This document shows, one piece after another, positions 13,101-24,800 of a stretch of 64,000 bases of DNA (within the stretch, counting starts at the first letter, position 1; every line of letters begins with the position of its first letter). The translations under genes were made by a program, and so were the position numbers. Source of the stretch: Taxillus chinensis. Lineage: Eukaryota > Streptophyta > Magnoliopsida > Santalales > Loranthaceae. The stretch is taken from assembly GCA_023512835.1 (NCBI GenBank), contig CM042090.1:11687343-11751342 (forward strand). Direction: 5' to 3'. Under the pieces are notes generated by a model. The model was given only the letters and a program-made list of their open reading frames with translations. It was not told the DNA's origin and did not search any database.

Positions 13101-15362
13101 AACATACATTTGTTTAGGGGTGAATAATTCACAGCCAAATATTATAAGATGAACTATCCAAATAGGGCTTTCCGGATCGAGAACATTATAAGGGGCAGCA
13201 CAAGGTTAGCACCCTAAGTCTGATGATGATAGGCGAATAATGAAATAACACACCATGAGAAACGCATAGCCTAAAAATATTTTGGAATATAGTTTTGGAA
13301 AAAAGGGACAATATACAATAATTGTAATTCTCATGCTCATCAATCCCATTTTGTTGAGGGTTGAAAACTTTGGTGGATGATGGTGCAACTTACAAAAAGT
13401 AGTAAGCTGAATTGTAGAGATTTATTCAGTAGCATTGTCAGTATGGAAATAAAAATACATATAATAATTGAATTACTGATGACAGAATCTAGAAAATAAA
13501 TGAAAAACTTCAATGTAATCAAGTTGTACATGTAAATAAAATAAAAAAATATTGTATGGCAAATGAAGTGATACAACAGGATGCCAAATATTAGAGTCGA
13601 TTAATTCAAGTATATTGAACACAACTCATGCTAGGAGGGAAAATAGACATACAATGTTATTTTTCTAACTGTTGTATTTCACAATCAAATTGAAAATTGG
13701 ATGTTAACAAGCAAAAACAGACGAAGGATGTCTATTGATGGATGGCCAGGGTAGCAGAATTTTTTTAAGTTTGTATAGAATTTTTAACAACAGTGATAGT
13801 CGTAACAGGGCCTATCCATGGCATATAGTCATTGGACTTGCACCTGCTATTGATTCAGCATCTAGTCTTTTGATCTTTTTGAACACACGAGAACTTAAGA
13901 AGAAAAAAATGACAATAGAATCAAGGTTACAGGTGAAAGTGCTAATAGATACTAAGATATAAAGTAGATTGGACACATAATAGACAAAAGGTAGAGGTAT
14001 AGATGGATTTCATGATATGCAACTTGTACCAACAACTTTTGATAATGAGCCATTAGCCAAGGTAATAAAACCAAACAAATAGAACAAAATGATGAATTCA
14101 CCATTTATATAATGAGTAGCACTGAAATCAAGGATCCATGGATGGGAAGCACTGAACAATAAATAATTAGGATTTGGATTACCATTCTATGTTGAAAGTA
14201 GTGGTGTGATGGGGGGAAACATTGAATTTTTTAGATTAAACATTGATATCATATTCTATATGGATCAGAGGAACTATACGTGAGAAAACCTCATCAACAA
14301 AATTTAGTGTACTTTGAGAAATAATATGGTGTCAGAGAAATGAGTAATGAGGGAAATAAGATAACAAACATATCATCTAGAAGCTAAATAAGTTTGATAG
14401 GATCTCAATAATTTAGTTGAAATATATAATTTTTCTGATACGTCCACAACTGCTTTGAATGCTGCAGTTAAAGATTGTGTGACCTTGAAATGAATTGCAT
14501 CTGCATGAATAGTTGGCTTGATAGAATTCTAGAATCCAAGGGTCAATTCATGTCATGACTATATGCAGGGCTTGATGGAAAATCACGAAGAAATAGTGAA
14601 ATACTTCAACACTAGAGGTGTTTCTACCATATTGCTGTTTAGAAGAAATCTACTCGGTCGAATGGTTTCAGAACTTGCAAATTCCTATGATCGACGTGCT
14701 AAGCTGTTGAATGGTACCCACAAGTCTCATGTTCATTCAATGGAAGAGGTCCCTCTCTCATTCTTTCTCACTTCCTAATATTAACAGAAAATGGAATCTT
14801 ATTTTCTAGATGGTTATTTATTGTAGGCGGACACGCTTTCAAAATACAAGCCCACAGTCAACTCAACTGCATTGTTGCACAACCTAAACCAAGCGAAGTT
14901 GACAGTTGCCAGGGCCTTGGAACACTTCAACACGACCCGGCATATCATTGTGTACTATGAAGATCTCCTTAAGAACCGCAGTGTAAGGATTTTGAAACAT
15001 TATTTAGATATGAATATTTGAATTTAGGCTCCCTAAATCATTTTCTATTTGGATACTAATAAGCACGCTCTAATATACACCTACATCCCCTACAAATATT
15101 CTGCTGTGTTGTATAAACAATCATTTTCTTCTGTATATAATGAGGATGCCTCAACTTGCTATTGGGTGTTTGATTTCAATCTTGGGCTAATCAGAAATTG
15201 GTGGATGTTCAAGAGTTCTTGGGACTGCCTCTAAGGGATCTGACAAGTAGGCAAGTTAAGATACATAAAGGACCCTTGTCAGAGCATATCAAGAATTGGG
15301 ATGAAGTCAACCGTACACTCTATGGAACTGCTTATCAGAGTTTCCTCTCTTCTGAAGACTAG
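10131..15362 (+). CDS. Single-pass membrane sulfotransferase-fold protein (plant P-loop NTPase/NodH-like group)
   Basis: Six exons were read: 10131-10166, 10733-10968, 11059-11317, 14569-14748, 14827-14982 and 15195-15362 (stop TAG). All introns are GT-AG, and the exons join to 344 residues starting MMEDFCLLSSNK. Near residues 27-50 a hydrophobic segment (LLLRMVVIMLAMLCGVYIC) looks like a type II membrane anchor. The lumenal part begins with FFAILSLQRSGSGWFETLL, which fits the 5'-phosphosulfate loop of PAPS-dependent sulfotransferases; TILLFRRNLLGRMVS fits the 3'-phosphate-binding strand-helix. Several Asn-X-Ser/Thr sites (NVSS, NGTH, NSTA, NTTR, NRTL) suit a secretory location. It closely resembles a conserved, poorly studied plant group represented by Arabidopsis At2g15730. 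The acceptor substrate is unknown. Two ATGs in tandem (10131, 10134) could each serve as the start. Confidence 0.92.
12116..12790 (+). mobile_element. Short LTR-element remnant with tRNA-primer-like and polypurine sites
   Basis: A site like the tRNA-Met primer-binding site (TGATATCAAAGCC, 12116-12128) directly follows a sequence ending ATAACA. About 520 bases on, a purine run (TTGAGAGGGAG) is followed by TGTTAG...ATAACA at 12662-12790, which looks like a 129-bp LTR. The last ~50 bases before each ATAACA resemble each other (TCACTT, AATAATA, CTCTTAT). No protein frame lies between, so this would be a small non-autonomous element, but the left LTR is too diverged to define. Confidence 0.4.
12800..14230 (-). 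pseudogene. Ty1/copia gag-pol relic in a sulfotransferase intron
   Basis: Read on the minus strand, broken frames give copia polyprotein landmarks in order. WILDFSATHYI matches the protease motif, with LANGSLSKV after it. GHPSI matches the start of the GAG-pre-integrase module. NATEYI and then a PQQNG-like stretch match the integrase core. GYVYYNPNCHKVFDEVTFFE matches the integrase end. Many stops and frameshifts break it, so it is dead. It lies antisense to the host gene and makes up much of the 3.25-kb intron. Confidence 0.8.
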
Positions 15363-18300
15363 CGTCGAGGTTGAATAGCTGGGGGGTGGGTGGGCGCTCT
15401 GCTCTGCAGGTAACAGTGTTGTCACCAATTTTTCTTTCTCCAATTCACCGCTAGCAACTGTGGCCCTCTTTTAATGTTATGTCTCTGATCTAGATGTCAT
15501 GGAAGATTTACTTGTATGGTAGCAGGGCGAAAAATGTATTGTTTCAATTTTCTTTTTGAACCCTTTTTTTATGCAGATGAGAAAAGAGCGAAAAAAGAAA
15601 ATTAGGGATGTAAATTTTGATTTTGTCGACGTGTACTTTTTCTTACACTGTCCAATCCATAACAAATGGAAAAATTATTTTATTTTATTTTTTAAAATAT
15701 AATTATATTTTTTTAAAATATAATTTACGGATGAAAAAAAAGAGTAAAAAGAAAAAGAGATTGTTTGGTTGGATTAGATAAGATATGAAAATAGTAATTT
15801 TTAAATTTAATTAAAATGTTAAAAAATATTATTATTTAAAATACTATTTTTGTTCTTTACATATTATCAGCAGTAAAAATAAAAAGTTGAGGGTAGTTTC
15901 GAAAAATATTTCATCAGTACTTACGGTATAGTTTAGAAAACATAACATTTTTTATTTCTTACATTTTTCATAGATGTCACCATAGAAACCAAGCAAGCCG
16001 TAAAATCTTGAAATATGAATCATAGGACGAGGGAGGGACGGTCTAGCCCGGGCAGCGTAAGAATCGTACGCCGGTACGTGGTTATGTTGTCTGGCGGCTG
16101 GCAGGACGGCGGACAGTTCGTAGTACGTATTGTCAAATCGAAGGTAAGGCATATCTGCGTTCAACTAAATTGGGCGCTTTTACAATAGAGATGTAAAGGG
16201 AAAAAGAAGTGCAATAATTGGCGCTTTTGCGTCGATGGTCCAACTCCCAACTCGAGCCTCGAGGTGTTTAGAATAACATATGGAGATGGATACCATAAAA
16301 AAAAAAAAAAAAAAAAAAGAAGCTGTCACGTTAAAGATTCTTCGGATGCGGTTGAGACGCACTACTGGCCATTTCAAAGGAACGGACATAAGTTTTCATG
16401 TACAAGTGCATGCAGATAATTATTTGCAACCCGAAAGAGTCTCCTGCAAGTGAGGAGCGATAATTAATTAAAGAGAAGATATTGACAATTCAAAGCCTTC
16501 TCAGACGGGGATAAGCAAAGGATAGAAGTATGTGCCATTCTTTTTTTTTTTTAAACAAATCATAATATGAAAAAAAGATGTTAGCAAAGTATAGCTAATT
16601 ATAATAAGATGTTAGCTTCATTTTGTGACTTAAATCCAAAATAATCATTAGCTCAAATTAGTGTTCAAATATAGCGACTGAGGTATCGTTTTTGCTGTGC
16701 CTGAGAGGATAATTATATTAAAACACGCGTGACTCAAGGTATTACTATGTTAACACCTATCTCATTTAGGTGAGGCGAGCTGAGTCGGCGCCTCATTACG
16801 AATATGAGATGAGATGGTTCTTTTTGTCTTGAAAAAATTAATTCGTTCAAAAAATAAATAGGGCTAGCACATCTCTCTCGTTTGTCCCTACTCCGTTGCT
16901 TTTGATTAGCCTTGTCCTCATCAATCATCATCAAATTAGCCTCTTTCATCGTCGATTGACATCGAAGTTGTTGTCTATTGTCTATTGTCTCTCCTATATA
17001 TCTTCATCGCTAATTGTCTATTGTTGATCCTCCATCGTTGATTGTTTGTCGTTGATCCTCCATCATCAATCATCAATTGTTTGTCATCTCTTCTATCTCT
17101 GTCATCGATTGTCGTTGCCTTTTTTGCAGCGGCAGTGACATACTTCCGATGACAATGACATTCTAGTGGTAGCGATTGATTAATCACCAACAATGGATTA
17201 ATCCATTTCGCGTCGCTTGCTGCCGGTTGTGACTGCTTTGATTAAATTGTGTCATCATCACTCTAAAACTCTTGTGTCACTAGCAGTGAAGTTTGCAATG
17301 CATCATTGTTGGTCATTTTATTTGAACTTGCTTTTCAATTGTAATATATATGTTAAAAAACATTGATCGTTAAAAAAAAGCAAATATATGAGAGTGATGA
17401 TGACATTGTTTTATCGTTACAAATATATTACACAAATAAGCATGCATTTGACCGGTTGTTTATTTGTGCTTGTTTTTCAATATAAATTTTATTTTATCAT
17501 GAGACTTAATTTGACTTTAGTATTTTTAGTATAATATTATTATTTCAAATTAATTTTACATAATTTTATTTTTTATTTTATTTTATATTCATCGTTAAGG
17601 TATTCACCTTAATTGTACTTAGGTGTTTATTTCAATTTAGATCTGTCTTATATTGCATTTTGTACTTTTGAACAACATCTTTTACATAAGAAATAGGAAG
17701 ATGACAAACCTCAGATAAATTATGAAGATATCAAGAGCATATGGGCGTAGAGATCGAGGTTTTGAAACCTTTGATGAAGTGTGTGCTTTAAAAGAAGGCA
17801 TGCGTTATCTACTTAGTTTGACTTTACCTGTATGTTAAATTTTATGTTCAGTACGTGCACTGTGGGTTGATCAGTGATAATATTAAAAGGTTGAGTGAAT
17901 CATGCTTTGATTAGAACTGCCCTGTCATGTTGTGACCCATAATCAGTAAATATACGTGCCTTTGTATACGAACGACTCTAGAAAACCTGGATGACTACTT
18001 ATAGGAATTGGAATAAAACGATAACAAAAATATGCAAACTCGTGCATGTACAAATATAGGTCATGTTGTCTGAATTATACAACTAATAGGTATATTCGTT
18101 GAGGGATATTTTTGTAATAACCTGTAATTATTCATGAATCAATTCTGGTGCCTCTAACGAAATGAAACACCTTACCTAGCTACTCAAAAATAATTTTGTT
18201 AAGAGTTGGTGTAACTTAATAACAATAAATTCTAGCATTATTTTTAATGAAATGTAAAATTACCCGATCAAAAATAGAATCACGTAATTGTTTGTAATGT

Positions 18301-18785
18301 GGGATGTTGATAGAATTCTAAAAGACTACTGAATTCCTCCAAATTAAATTTTCAACATATTTTATCTGTTCTCTCAAAAGAAGGCATGACACCCCCAAAA
18401 TGCAATTTTAGTATCACAAGTGTGAATTACGCCCTATAATTATGGTTGTGCATATTTCAACCAAAACAAGGGTGGGCTCGTGAGGTTGCTTGCTTCATAT
18501 ATATCTAGGAGATCAAAAGTTTGGTTTTTATCCACACCATGTGCGCACGATTTTCCTCATCGATCCATTCGTTAATTCGTTGTTAACTGATTTGTGTAAC
18601 TGTTGAAATACAAAATCTTTTATCCAAAAATTAATTGGCTAGGATAACTCAATATTTTATTAATTAAATATAAAAATGAAGAATTTTTTAGTTCATGTAT
18701 TTTTAATATTTTTTTCTTCATTGCATAATTTTTATAATAATATTAATGTTAAAAATCAATCCATGATTGATTAATTGTAATTGAT
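15363..18785. other. Intergenic, no gene recognised
   Basis: It holds the sulfotransferase 3' flank, a poly-A run near 16300, a probable non-autonomous transposon (16752-17627, listed separately) and AT-rich unique-looking DNA. Short open frames lack coding character. Confidence 0.6.
16752..17627. mobile_element. Possible non-autonomous DNA transposon with a TTGTC/ATC-rich core
   Basis: The left end reads AACACCTA, eight bases, then AGGTGA. The complement of the right end reads AACACCTA, ten bases, then AGGTGA. Between them, 16900-17130 is a low-complexity run built of TTGTC, GATTG and ATCATC words. No transposase or clear target duplication was seen, so the class is not assigned. Confidence 0.35.
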
Positions 18786-18789
18786 ATTT

Positions 18790-20095
18790 TTCCATTTTGG
18801 ATGGTCAAGCATTGATTGATTGTCAATTGCTTTGCTTCCACCCAATGTTGGCGTCTTAACCAACTTGATGTAATTAATAACACTTCTTAAATGGAGATCT
18901 CCATGAAAATGTTTGTCTCTTTACCTCTTGGTTTTGAACGAAAGAGGCATATACAAGTTTTTAAACTTTACAATTCATTGTATGGCCTCAAATAAGCTTG
19001 ATGTCAATGGTTTATTAAATTCGGCTCTCACGTACGCCAACTACAAGGAATCAAAACTTATTATTTCTTATTCGTCTCATTCCAAAATGATAAATTCACT
19101 ACTTTCCGCGTGTATGTAGATAATGTTACGCAATACATTGAAAATACCAAGGTATTGTTGAAGAGTCAAGTTAAATTGAAGATTTTAGACAATTAAAGTA
19201 TTTATAGGGATAGAGGTTGCACAATCCAATAAAGGCATTATTCTCTCGCAACAAAAATATGCTCTTGAGATCCTTGAAGATGTTAGATATCTTGGTGCAA
19301 AATTGGTGTCTTTTCCCATAGTATAAAACTTATCCCTTATTAAGTTTGAATATTAGTGATCCCTCTTTGTATTGAAAGCTTGTTGGATGATTAATTTATT
19401 TGATTATCACACGATCATACTTCACATATGCCGTTTATGATTTAAGTCAATTCATGGATAAGTCACGAGTACTACATTTAGAAGTAGTCTATTGTGTCAT
19501 ATAATATGTGAAACAAACACAATGACAAGGTCATTTTTTTCATACTTAGAATTCAATTCAGTTGAATGCCTTTTGTGATGCAGATTAGGCTAGGTGTCAT
19601 CATATTCAACGATAATTGTGTATTTCTTGGAAGCTCATTAATTTATTAGAAAATCAAGAAGCAAATGATAGTATCACGGTCTTGTTGGCTGTAACCTGCT
19701 GTTAAGAATTCTCCTGTAAGATTTGGGCATCAAACATTTACATCTTACAAATCTATGTTTTGACAATCAAACAGCACTTTATATTATTTCAAAATTAATC
19801 TATCATACAAAGACAAATCATATAGAAATTAATTGTCAAAAAAATGTCCAGAATGATTAAGATGGCTTGTGTATCCACTTCACAAAAACCGGTAGATATT
19901 TTAACAAAGTCACTGAGTTCATTGAGTTCCATTTTTAATGGTCAAACATTAATCGATTGTCAATTGCTTTGTTTCCCTATTTATTGCTTTATATTTAGGA
20001 ACCTAATTAGGTATGAGTTGTATATATGTTTTGAAATTGGCATCGCTGTATTATATATATCGTCCTTTAATTATCAATAAAAGCAAAAATTTATT
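18790..20095 (+). pseudogene. Ty1/copia RT-RNase H relic flanked by LTR-like repeats
   Basis: Plus-strand fragments follow the copia reverse transcriptase and RNase H order. NFTIHCMASNKLDVNG is a decayed YGLKQ-type segment. GIEVAQSNKGIILSQQ is the conserved post-catalytic block. LNAFCDAD marks the RNase H start, and VSTSQKPVDILTKSLS the polyprotein end. Stops and shifts are frequent. A ~48-base direct repeat lies on both sides (18793-18840 and 19930-19978, sharing GATTGTCAATTGCTTTG), probably LTR fragments. Confidence 0.8.
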
Positions 20096-20447
20096 ATTCT
20101 TTTAAAATAATAATGAGAGACCACGACGATGGTGATAGGTTCCCTTTTATTTTGTGTGCGTCACGCACTTTCGGACAACTAATTAGACCCTAAATGCAAA
20201 CTCTTCAGTACGTATGCATGTCGGCTGTGTGCGCACCAATGAAATGCTTGCTGCATGATAATAGAGACACAATCGGCATTTCCCAAATGAATGAGGATAC
20301 ACGTACATTTTAAAACGGAAAACAATAATACAATGATACAATGATACAATTTACGGAAAACAATCATGGAGCCACGTACATATTAAAACAGTTACCTTAG
20401 ACGGAGCACAACCTAGGTACGTAAGGAAATTTGGACGAACATGCATA

Positions 20448-20453
20448 TTTATT
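20448..20453 (-). terminator. Candidate poly(A) signal of the multi-CEP gene
   Basis: AATAAA on the minus strand, about 155 bases past the stop codon of the CEP frame. The position suits a plant near-upstream element, but a single hexamer is weak evidence. Confidence 0.35.
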
Positions 20454-20590
20454 GACCTAGACGATTCATATAGCATCGTCGTAGTTAAATAACAGAATGT
20501 ATCTACGCCTCTGTTGGTGCAGACACGACATGTCCCAATGTCGGGGCTCTGGCCAGCGCCAGCTAACTCATTTGAAAGCTGAACCAGAGA

Positions 20591-20635
20591 TTTCCCGAGT
20601 CCTGGACTATGTCCCGGTGTTGTGGTTCTGAATGT
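20591..20635 (-). pseudogene. Ninth CEP unit, out of frame
   Basis: In the +1 frame relative to the CEP precursor, the minus strand reads TFRTTTPGHSPGLGK, a near-complete CEP peptide. It would continue the array if the GGG run at 20640-20642 (plus strand) had one base fewer. In the actual frame the protein ends 18 bases further on at a TAG, after the unrelated tail DIQNHNTGT. That frame stays open to about 20351 and includes another faint CEP-like end (GQSPDIG). Confidence 0.8.
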
Positions 20636-21752
20636 CGCCGGGAGGGTTTGATTCAGATCCATCATCTACATCATGACCAGCTTGTGGATGTCCCACGCTT
20701 GGACTACGGCCAAGTGCAGTGGACCTAAAGTTGCTTATGGGAGAGGAGTCTGCAGAGTCATCATCCCAAGCTGCTTGAGCTTTTGATCCTAGGAGAGGAT
20801 GTCCGATGCCTGGGCTGTGTCCCGGGGTTGTCGGTCTGAATCCACTTACCGGTGAGTTTGAAGTTGAATCATCATCTGAAGGAACATTATCATTACCTTG
20901 AATATGTGGCGGTGAAGAAGGGGTATGTCCGATGCCCGGGCTGTGGCCAGGCGTTGTCGGTCTGAATCCGCTCACCGGTGGGTCTGAAGTTGAATTATCT
21001 GATGGAACATTATCATTACTTTGAACATGTGACGCTGAAGAAGGGGTATGTCCGATGCCCGGGCTGTGGCCAGGCGTTGTGGGTCTGAACCCGCTCACCG
21101 GTGGGTCTGAAGTCGAATTATCTGAAGGAAGATTATCATCATTACCTTGAACATGTGAGGCTGAAGAAGGGGTATGTCCGATGCCCGGGCTGTGGCCAGG
21201 CGTTGTGGGTCTGAACCCGCTCACCGGTGGGTCTGAAGTCGAATTATCTGAAGGAAGATTATCATCATTACCTTGAACATGTGAGGCTGAAGGGGTATGT
21301 CCGATGCCCGGGCTGTGGCCAGGCGTTGTGGGTCTGAACCCGCTCACCGGTGGGTCTGAAGTCGAATTATCTGAAGGAAGATTATCATCATTACCTTGAA
21401 CATGTGAGGCTGAAGGGGTATGTCCGATGCCCGGGCTGTGGCCAGGCGTTGTGGGTCTGAATCCACTTACAGGTGAATTATCCGAAGGATCGTCACCATC
21501 ACCTGAAGAAAGGGAATGACCGATGCCCGGGCTGTGGCCGGGCGTTGTTGGTCTAAAGCCACTTGTTCCACCACTTGACTCATCGTCTTGGTCTAGAGGT
21601 TGAACATGTGAAGTTGAACAGTACATTTTGATATTTTGTTCGTTGTTCTTCCTTGCTTCCCTTAAACTCCTAGCATCATTGACCTGGATTTCTAGGGCGA
21701 AAAACAGTAGAAGAAGGAAAACAAACGCAAAGATGAAGTGAGTTTGTGCCAT
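20607..21752 (-). CDS. CEP: CEP hormone precursor with seven identical CEP peptides
   Basis: Precursor of CEP peptide hormones, secreted 15-residue peptides seen by leucine-rich-repeat receptor kinases (CEPR type) that control nitrogen-demand signalling, lateral roots and, in legumes, nodulation. Translation from ATG 21752 gives 381 residues in one exon. This start is chosen over an in-frame one 48 bases upstream because it puts a clean signal peptide first (hydrophobic FIFAFVFLLLLFFALEIQ), followed by NDARSL, usual in this family. Seven copies of GFRPTTPGHSPGIGH follow, spaced by acidic, Ser-rich linkers of about 25 residues. An eighth, NFRSTALGRSPSVGH, is decayed, and a ninth lies downstream in another frame. 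The perfect fit to the xFRPTxPGxSPGxGH consensus makes the family secure. Having seven identical copies is unusual, since many CEP precursors carry one or a few. Confidence 0.93.
   Translation of the reverse strand: MAQTHFIFAFVFLLLLFFALEIQVNDARSLREARKNNEQNIKMYCSTSHVQPLDQDDESSGGTSGFRPTTPGHSPGIGHSLSSGDGDDPSDNSPVSGFRPTTPGHSPGIGHTPSASHVQGNDDNLPSDNSTSDPPVSGFRPTTPGHSPGIGHTPSASHVQGNDDNLPSDNSTSDPPVSGFRPTTPGHSPGIGHTPSSASHVQGNDDNLPSDNSTSDPPVSGFRPTTPGHSPGIGHTPSSASHVQSNDNVPSDNSTSDPPVSGFRPTTPGHSPGIGHTPSSPPHIQGNDNVPSDDDSTSNSPVSGFRPTTPGHSPGIGHPLLGSKAQAAWDDDSADSSPISNFRSTALGRSPSVGHPQAGHDVDDGSESNPPGDIQNHNTGT
20688..21560 (-). repeat. Tandem CEP-coding repeat array
   Basis: Core 45-base peptide-coding segments lie at 21516-21560, 21420-21464, 21297-21341, 21174-21218, 21048-21092, 20925-20969 and 20799-20843, plus the decayed one at 20688-20732. 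The main spacing is 123 or 126 bases (41 or 42 codons). Units two to four are almost identical in DNA including linkers, which points to recent duplication or gene conversion. The outer units differ more. Confidence 0.93.
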
Positions 21753-21848
21753 ATTGACGACAAGTTTACGTGAGTGAGAGGTAATATAGATAATAAGCAC
21801 GCAATGCTTGGTGGTTTGGTGTGCTCATATGCTAGCCACCACCTGGGG

Positions 21849-21857
21849 TATTTATAT
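21849..21857 (-). promoter_or_regulatory. TATA box of the multi-CEP gene
   Basis: The minus strand reads CCATATAAATACCCC, a good plant TATA box, about 100 bases upstream of the chosen ATG. The spacing leaves room for a leader of about 65-70 bases. Confidence 0.6.
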
Positions 21858-21859
21858 GG

Positions 21860-24800
21860 GTTTCGGAGGTTACGTTCGATGCTTTAATATTTTTTTTAGC
21901 TCCTCATTTGCAGACTAATTGCCCTGCAAATTGCAAATAATTCTTCAGGTTCACTTTACTTAATTTTTCCTTGTATATATACAATTGATTTATAACTTTC
22001 GGTGGTGATCACGAGCTGCATATCCTGTTCTCTTACGGAAAAAATATATATATATTTCCGTACACCAGCACAGAAAGGCTGCATGATTTCCGTTTATACG
22101 AAAAGCCTGCACATATATAACCCGTTCATTATTTAAAATGGAGAAAGGAGCACGATAGTGCATCACACCCGTAACGGAGGAATCTCCAACACGACATCAT
22201 TTTAATTATTGTTTCCTCACATATCATTTGCAACCATCCATGCCAGGCGAGGCGATTTTAACGGCATATGCCTCCCTCGATTTGAACGTCCCCAGTCCAC
22301 GTAAATATGTAGTGCGCCGAAGTTAGGATTATTTGCAAATATTACGTTACTGAACTGTCGGTTTCCATGTCAGTGCCCACACGTTATACCCACTATATTC
22401 CTTGCAGTTTGTGTATCCAATGCTGAGGAGGACCGACTGAGAAGCCGGCCACTAGGTACACTACTTAATTAAGTCTAGACAGAAACAAGGGTGACCTCCT
22501 CACAGACCTGGACTCGTTGGAAAAACGGCCAGTAGCCCGTAGGTACACACTACTTAACTCTCACAACAAATGAGTCTATGCAACCACTGCACCAGGGGTT
22601 CTCGCAAACTGCAATATGAGACCTGTGAGGGCCTGTGCCTAATTCTTGAATAGCGAGACAGACTTACGTGCTTGAGTACTATTGACACTTGGAAGTAATA
22701 TTGCTAAAATGTAGAACTTTTGATGAGGATGCATGAATCGTATATATATAACTTCTAGCTAGCTGGATCTATAATGGAGTACATCTCAGCCCTAATTAGG
22801 AGATATGATTGGATTTTGTGTGTTGCCTTTTTTTTTTTTTTCCAAAACAGAGATATTTGTATAACTTCTAATTAGGAAATCTAAAAACATATACATTTAT
22901 ATATCCTAAAATTCACAATAGAAAATGTGTTGAAAAGATAATCCTGACACATTGGTATATATTCTTTTGTGGTTTTGTTTTCAATTTTACTATATCAAGG
23001 GTGTCCTATTTTATTATTTATTTATCTCAGAATTTATTTTTTGTATAGTGTATTTTCTTAATGAACTCAAAAGAAAAGGATTCGAACATGAGTCTTGTTG
23101 AACTAATTAACGAATTAATCATGCATATATAATATATAAATTTTTAATTAATTTTAAGATACTAGCTAGTATAGTTAGTTCTAGTATTTTTAAGTCTGTA
23201 CATATTAGTTTACAAATTACTTGCACTAATATGTACTTGATTCTATGTATTTTGTTTTATTTTTATATATAGTTTAATTAAATTCATAAAATAAAGTCTC
23301 AATTTTAAATAATTAATAATATTATTATTTTTTATTTATTAAAAATAATTATTAAATTATTTTCATGTTAATTAGTGTCGGGGTTACTATTTTATTTATA
23401 TAAATGTAGTAAATTATATATAATAAAAACTACTAACTGTTAAAAATTTTAAAAATATATAGAAATTCTTTTTCTATATGTATAAAAAAAATACAAAGAT
23501 GATGAATTATAAAGGATGAATAATATTATATATGTATTTAACATTTGAATTATTTATCATGAGATATTTATGTATTATTTGATCTATCCATTATTATTTG
23601 TATATTAATCTTTTAGTTTAATATAAAATTAATTAAACGCATAAATGTTTATTTTAAAAAAGATGACCTATAAAGGCATATTTGGTAATACATTAAAATC
23701 ATAGTTCAAAGTGAAATTACAATGAAATGCAAATTTTAATGAAAATTTGGATTTAAACGATAATTATTGTCTTGATAAATATTTTACCCGAGGCATATTA
23801 TCGAATAATCAAAATTTACTCATATTTTTTTGTTATATATATATATATATTAGATATGTATAATTAATTAATTTAGGATTTTCAACGACTTATATGGTGA
23901 TAGAAAGAGTATAGAATGTCCATCTTTTTGATAATATTCATGATATTATAATTGATTCATTAATTTTGTAGTAAACTTAACAAAAATTCTTAAATCTAAT
24001 TAAGCAAATACTATTTTCACCTTGTGATTTATTGTAGTTATTGTCAATAGTGATGGTAATTAGGGTTAAAGAAGTTGCAATTTACATATTTGAATAATTT
24101 TATACAGTGATTAAGCTTGTAGAGGGAGTTTAAATATGTAGAAATACAAACCAATTGATGAAAAGATCTTAAAGTATAGCTTATGTTGAAGGCTAAGTTG
24201 CTTTTGTTGTGAAGGAATAATAGCAACAAATATGAGACTAATAAGAGTCATTTGAAGTATGTGGAAATCAATAATTATTTGAGGACTTTGCACTCAATTT
24301 GCTTTAAGTTTGGAGTTAAGTGTTAAGTTTAAATTGATAAATAAATCTAGATAGGAAGGGCTATTTTGGATGTGGAAGACTAATTCAGATGTGGAAGGTT
24401 AGTTCAAATATAAAAGATTGATCAAAATGTGGAAGATTAATCCGGATGCAAAAGTATGTAATCATTAAGAATTGAAGATGTAAATCCAAATACAAAGTAC
24501 TTTAGTAGAATAGTGTCATTTTGGGTGTTCACATATGAAGCATTAAGCATCCATATCGAAGGCCAATCTAGATGATTGCAAATGTGGAGCCAATGTGTTT
24601 TACAGGTTTATAGTAAGAATATTTGTATTAATTAATATTTAGGCTTTTTCATAAGCATATTTTTCATGCTAATCTGAATCATGATGAAATAATAAAAGTA
24701 TAATATTGAAAAAGATGAGCAGTGGTTTGAAGTAGTTATGAAAAGTAATTGGCCCTAATCTAAACAAATAACTCAAATGAGTTCATGGCAACCAAGAGTC

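Noticed and set aside
20351..20665. A separate 104-codon gene on the minus strand
   Set aside because: Its only recognisable part is the out-of-frame ninth CEP unit; the rest is a tail with no family match, so it was treated as part of the frameshifted CEP gene.
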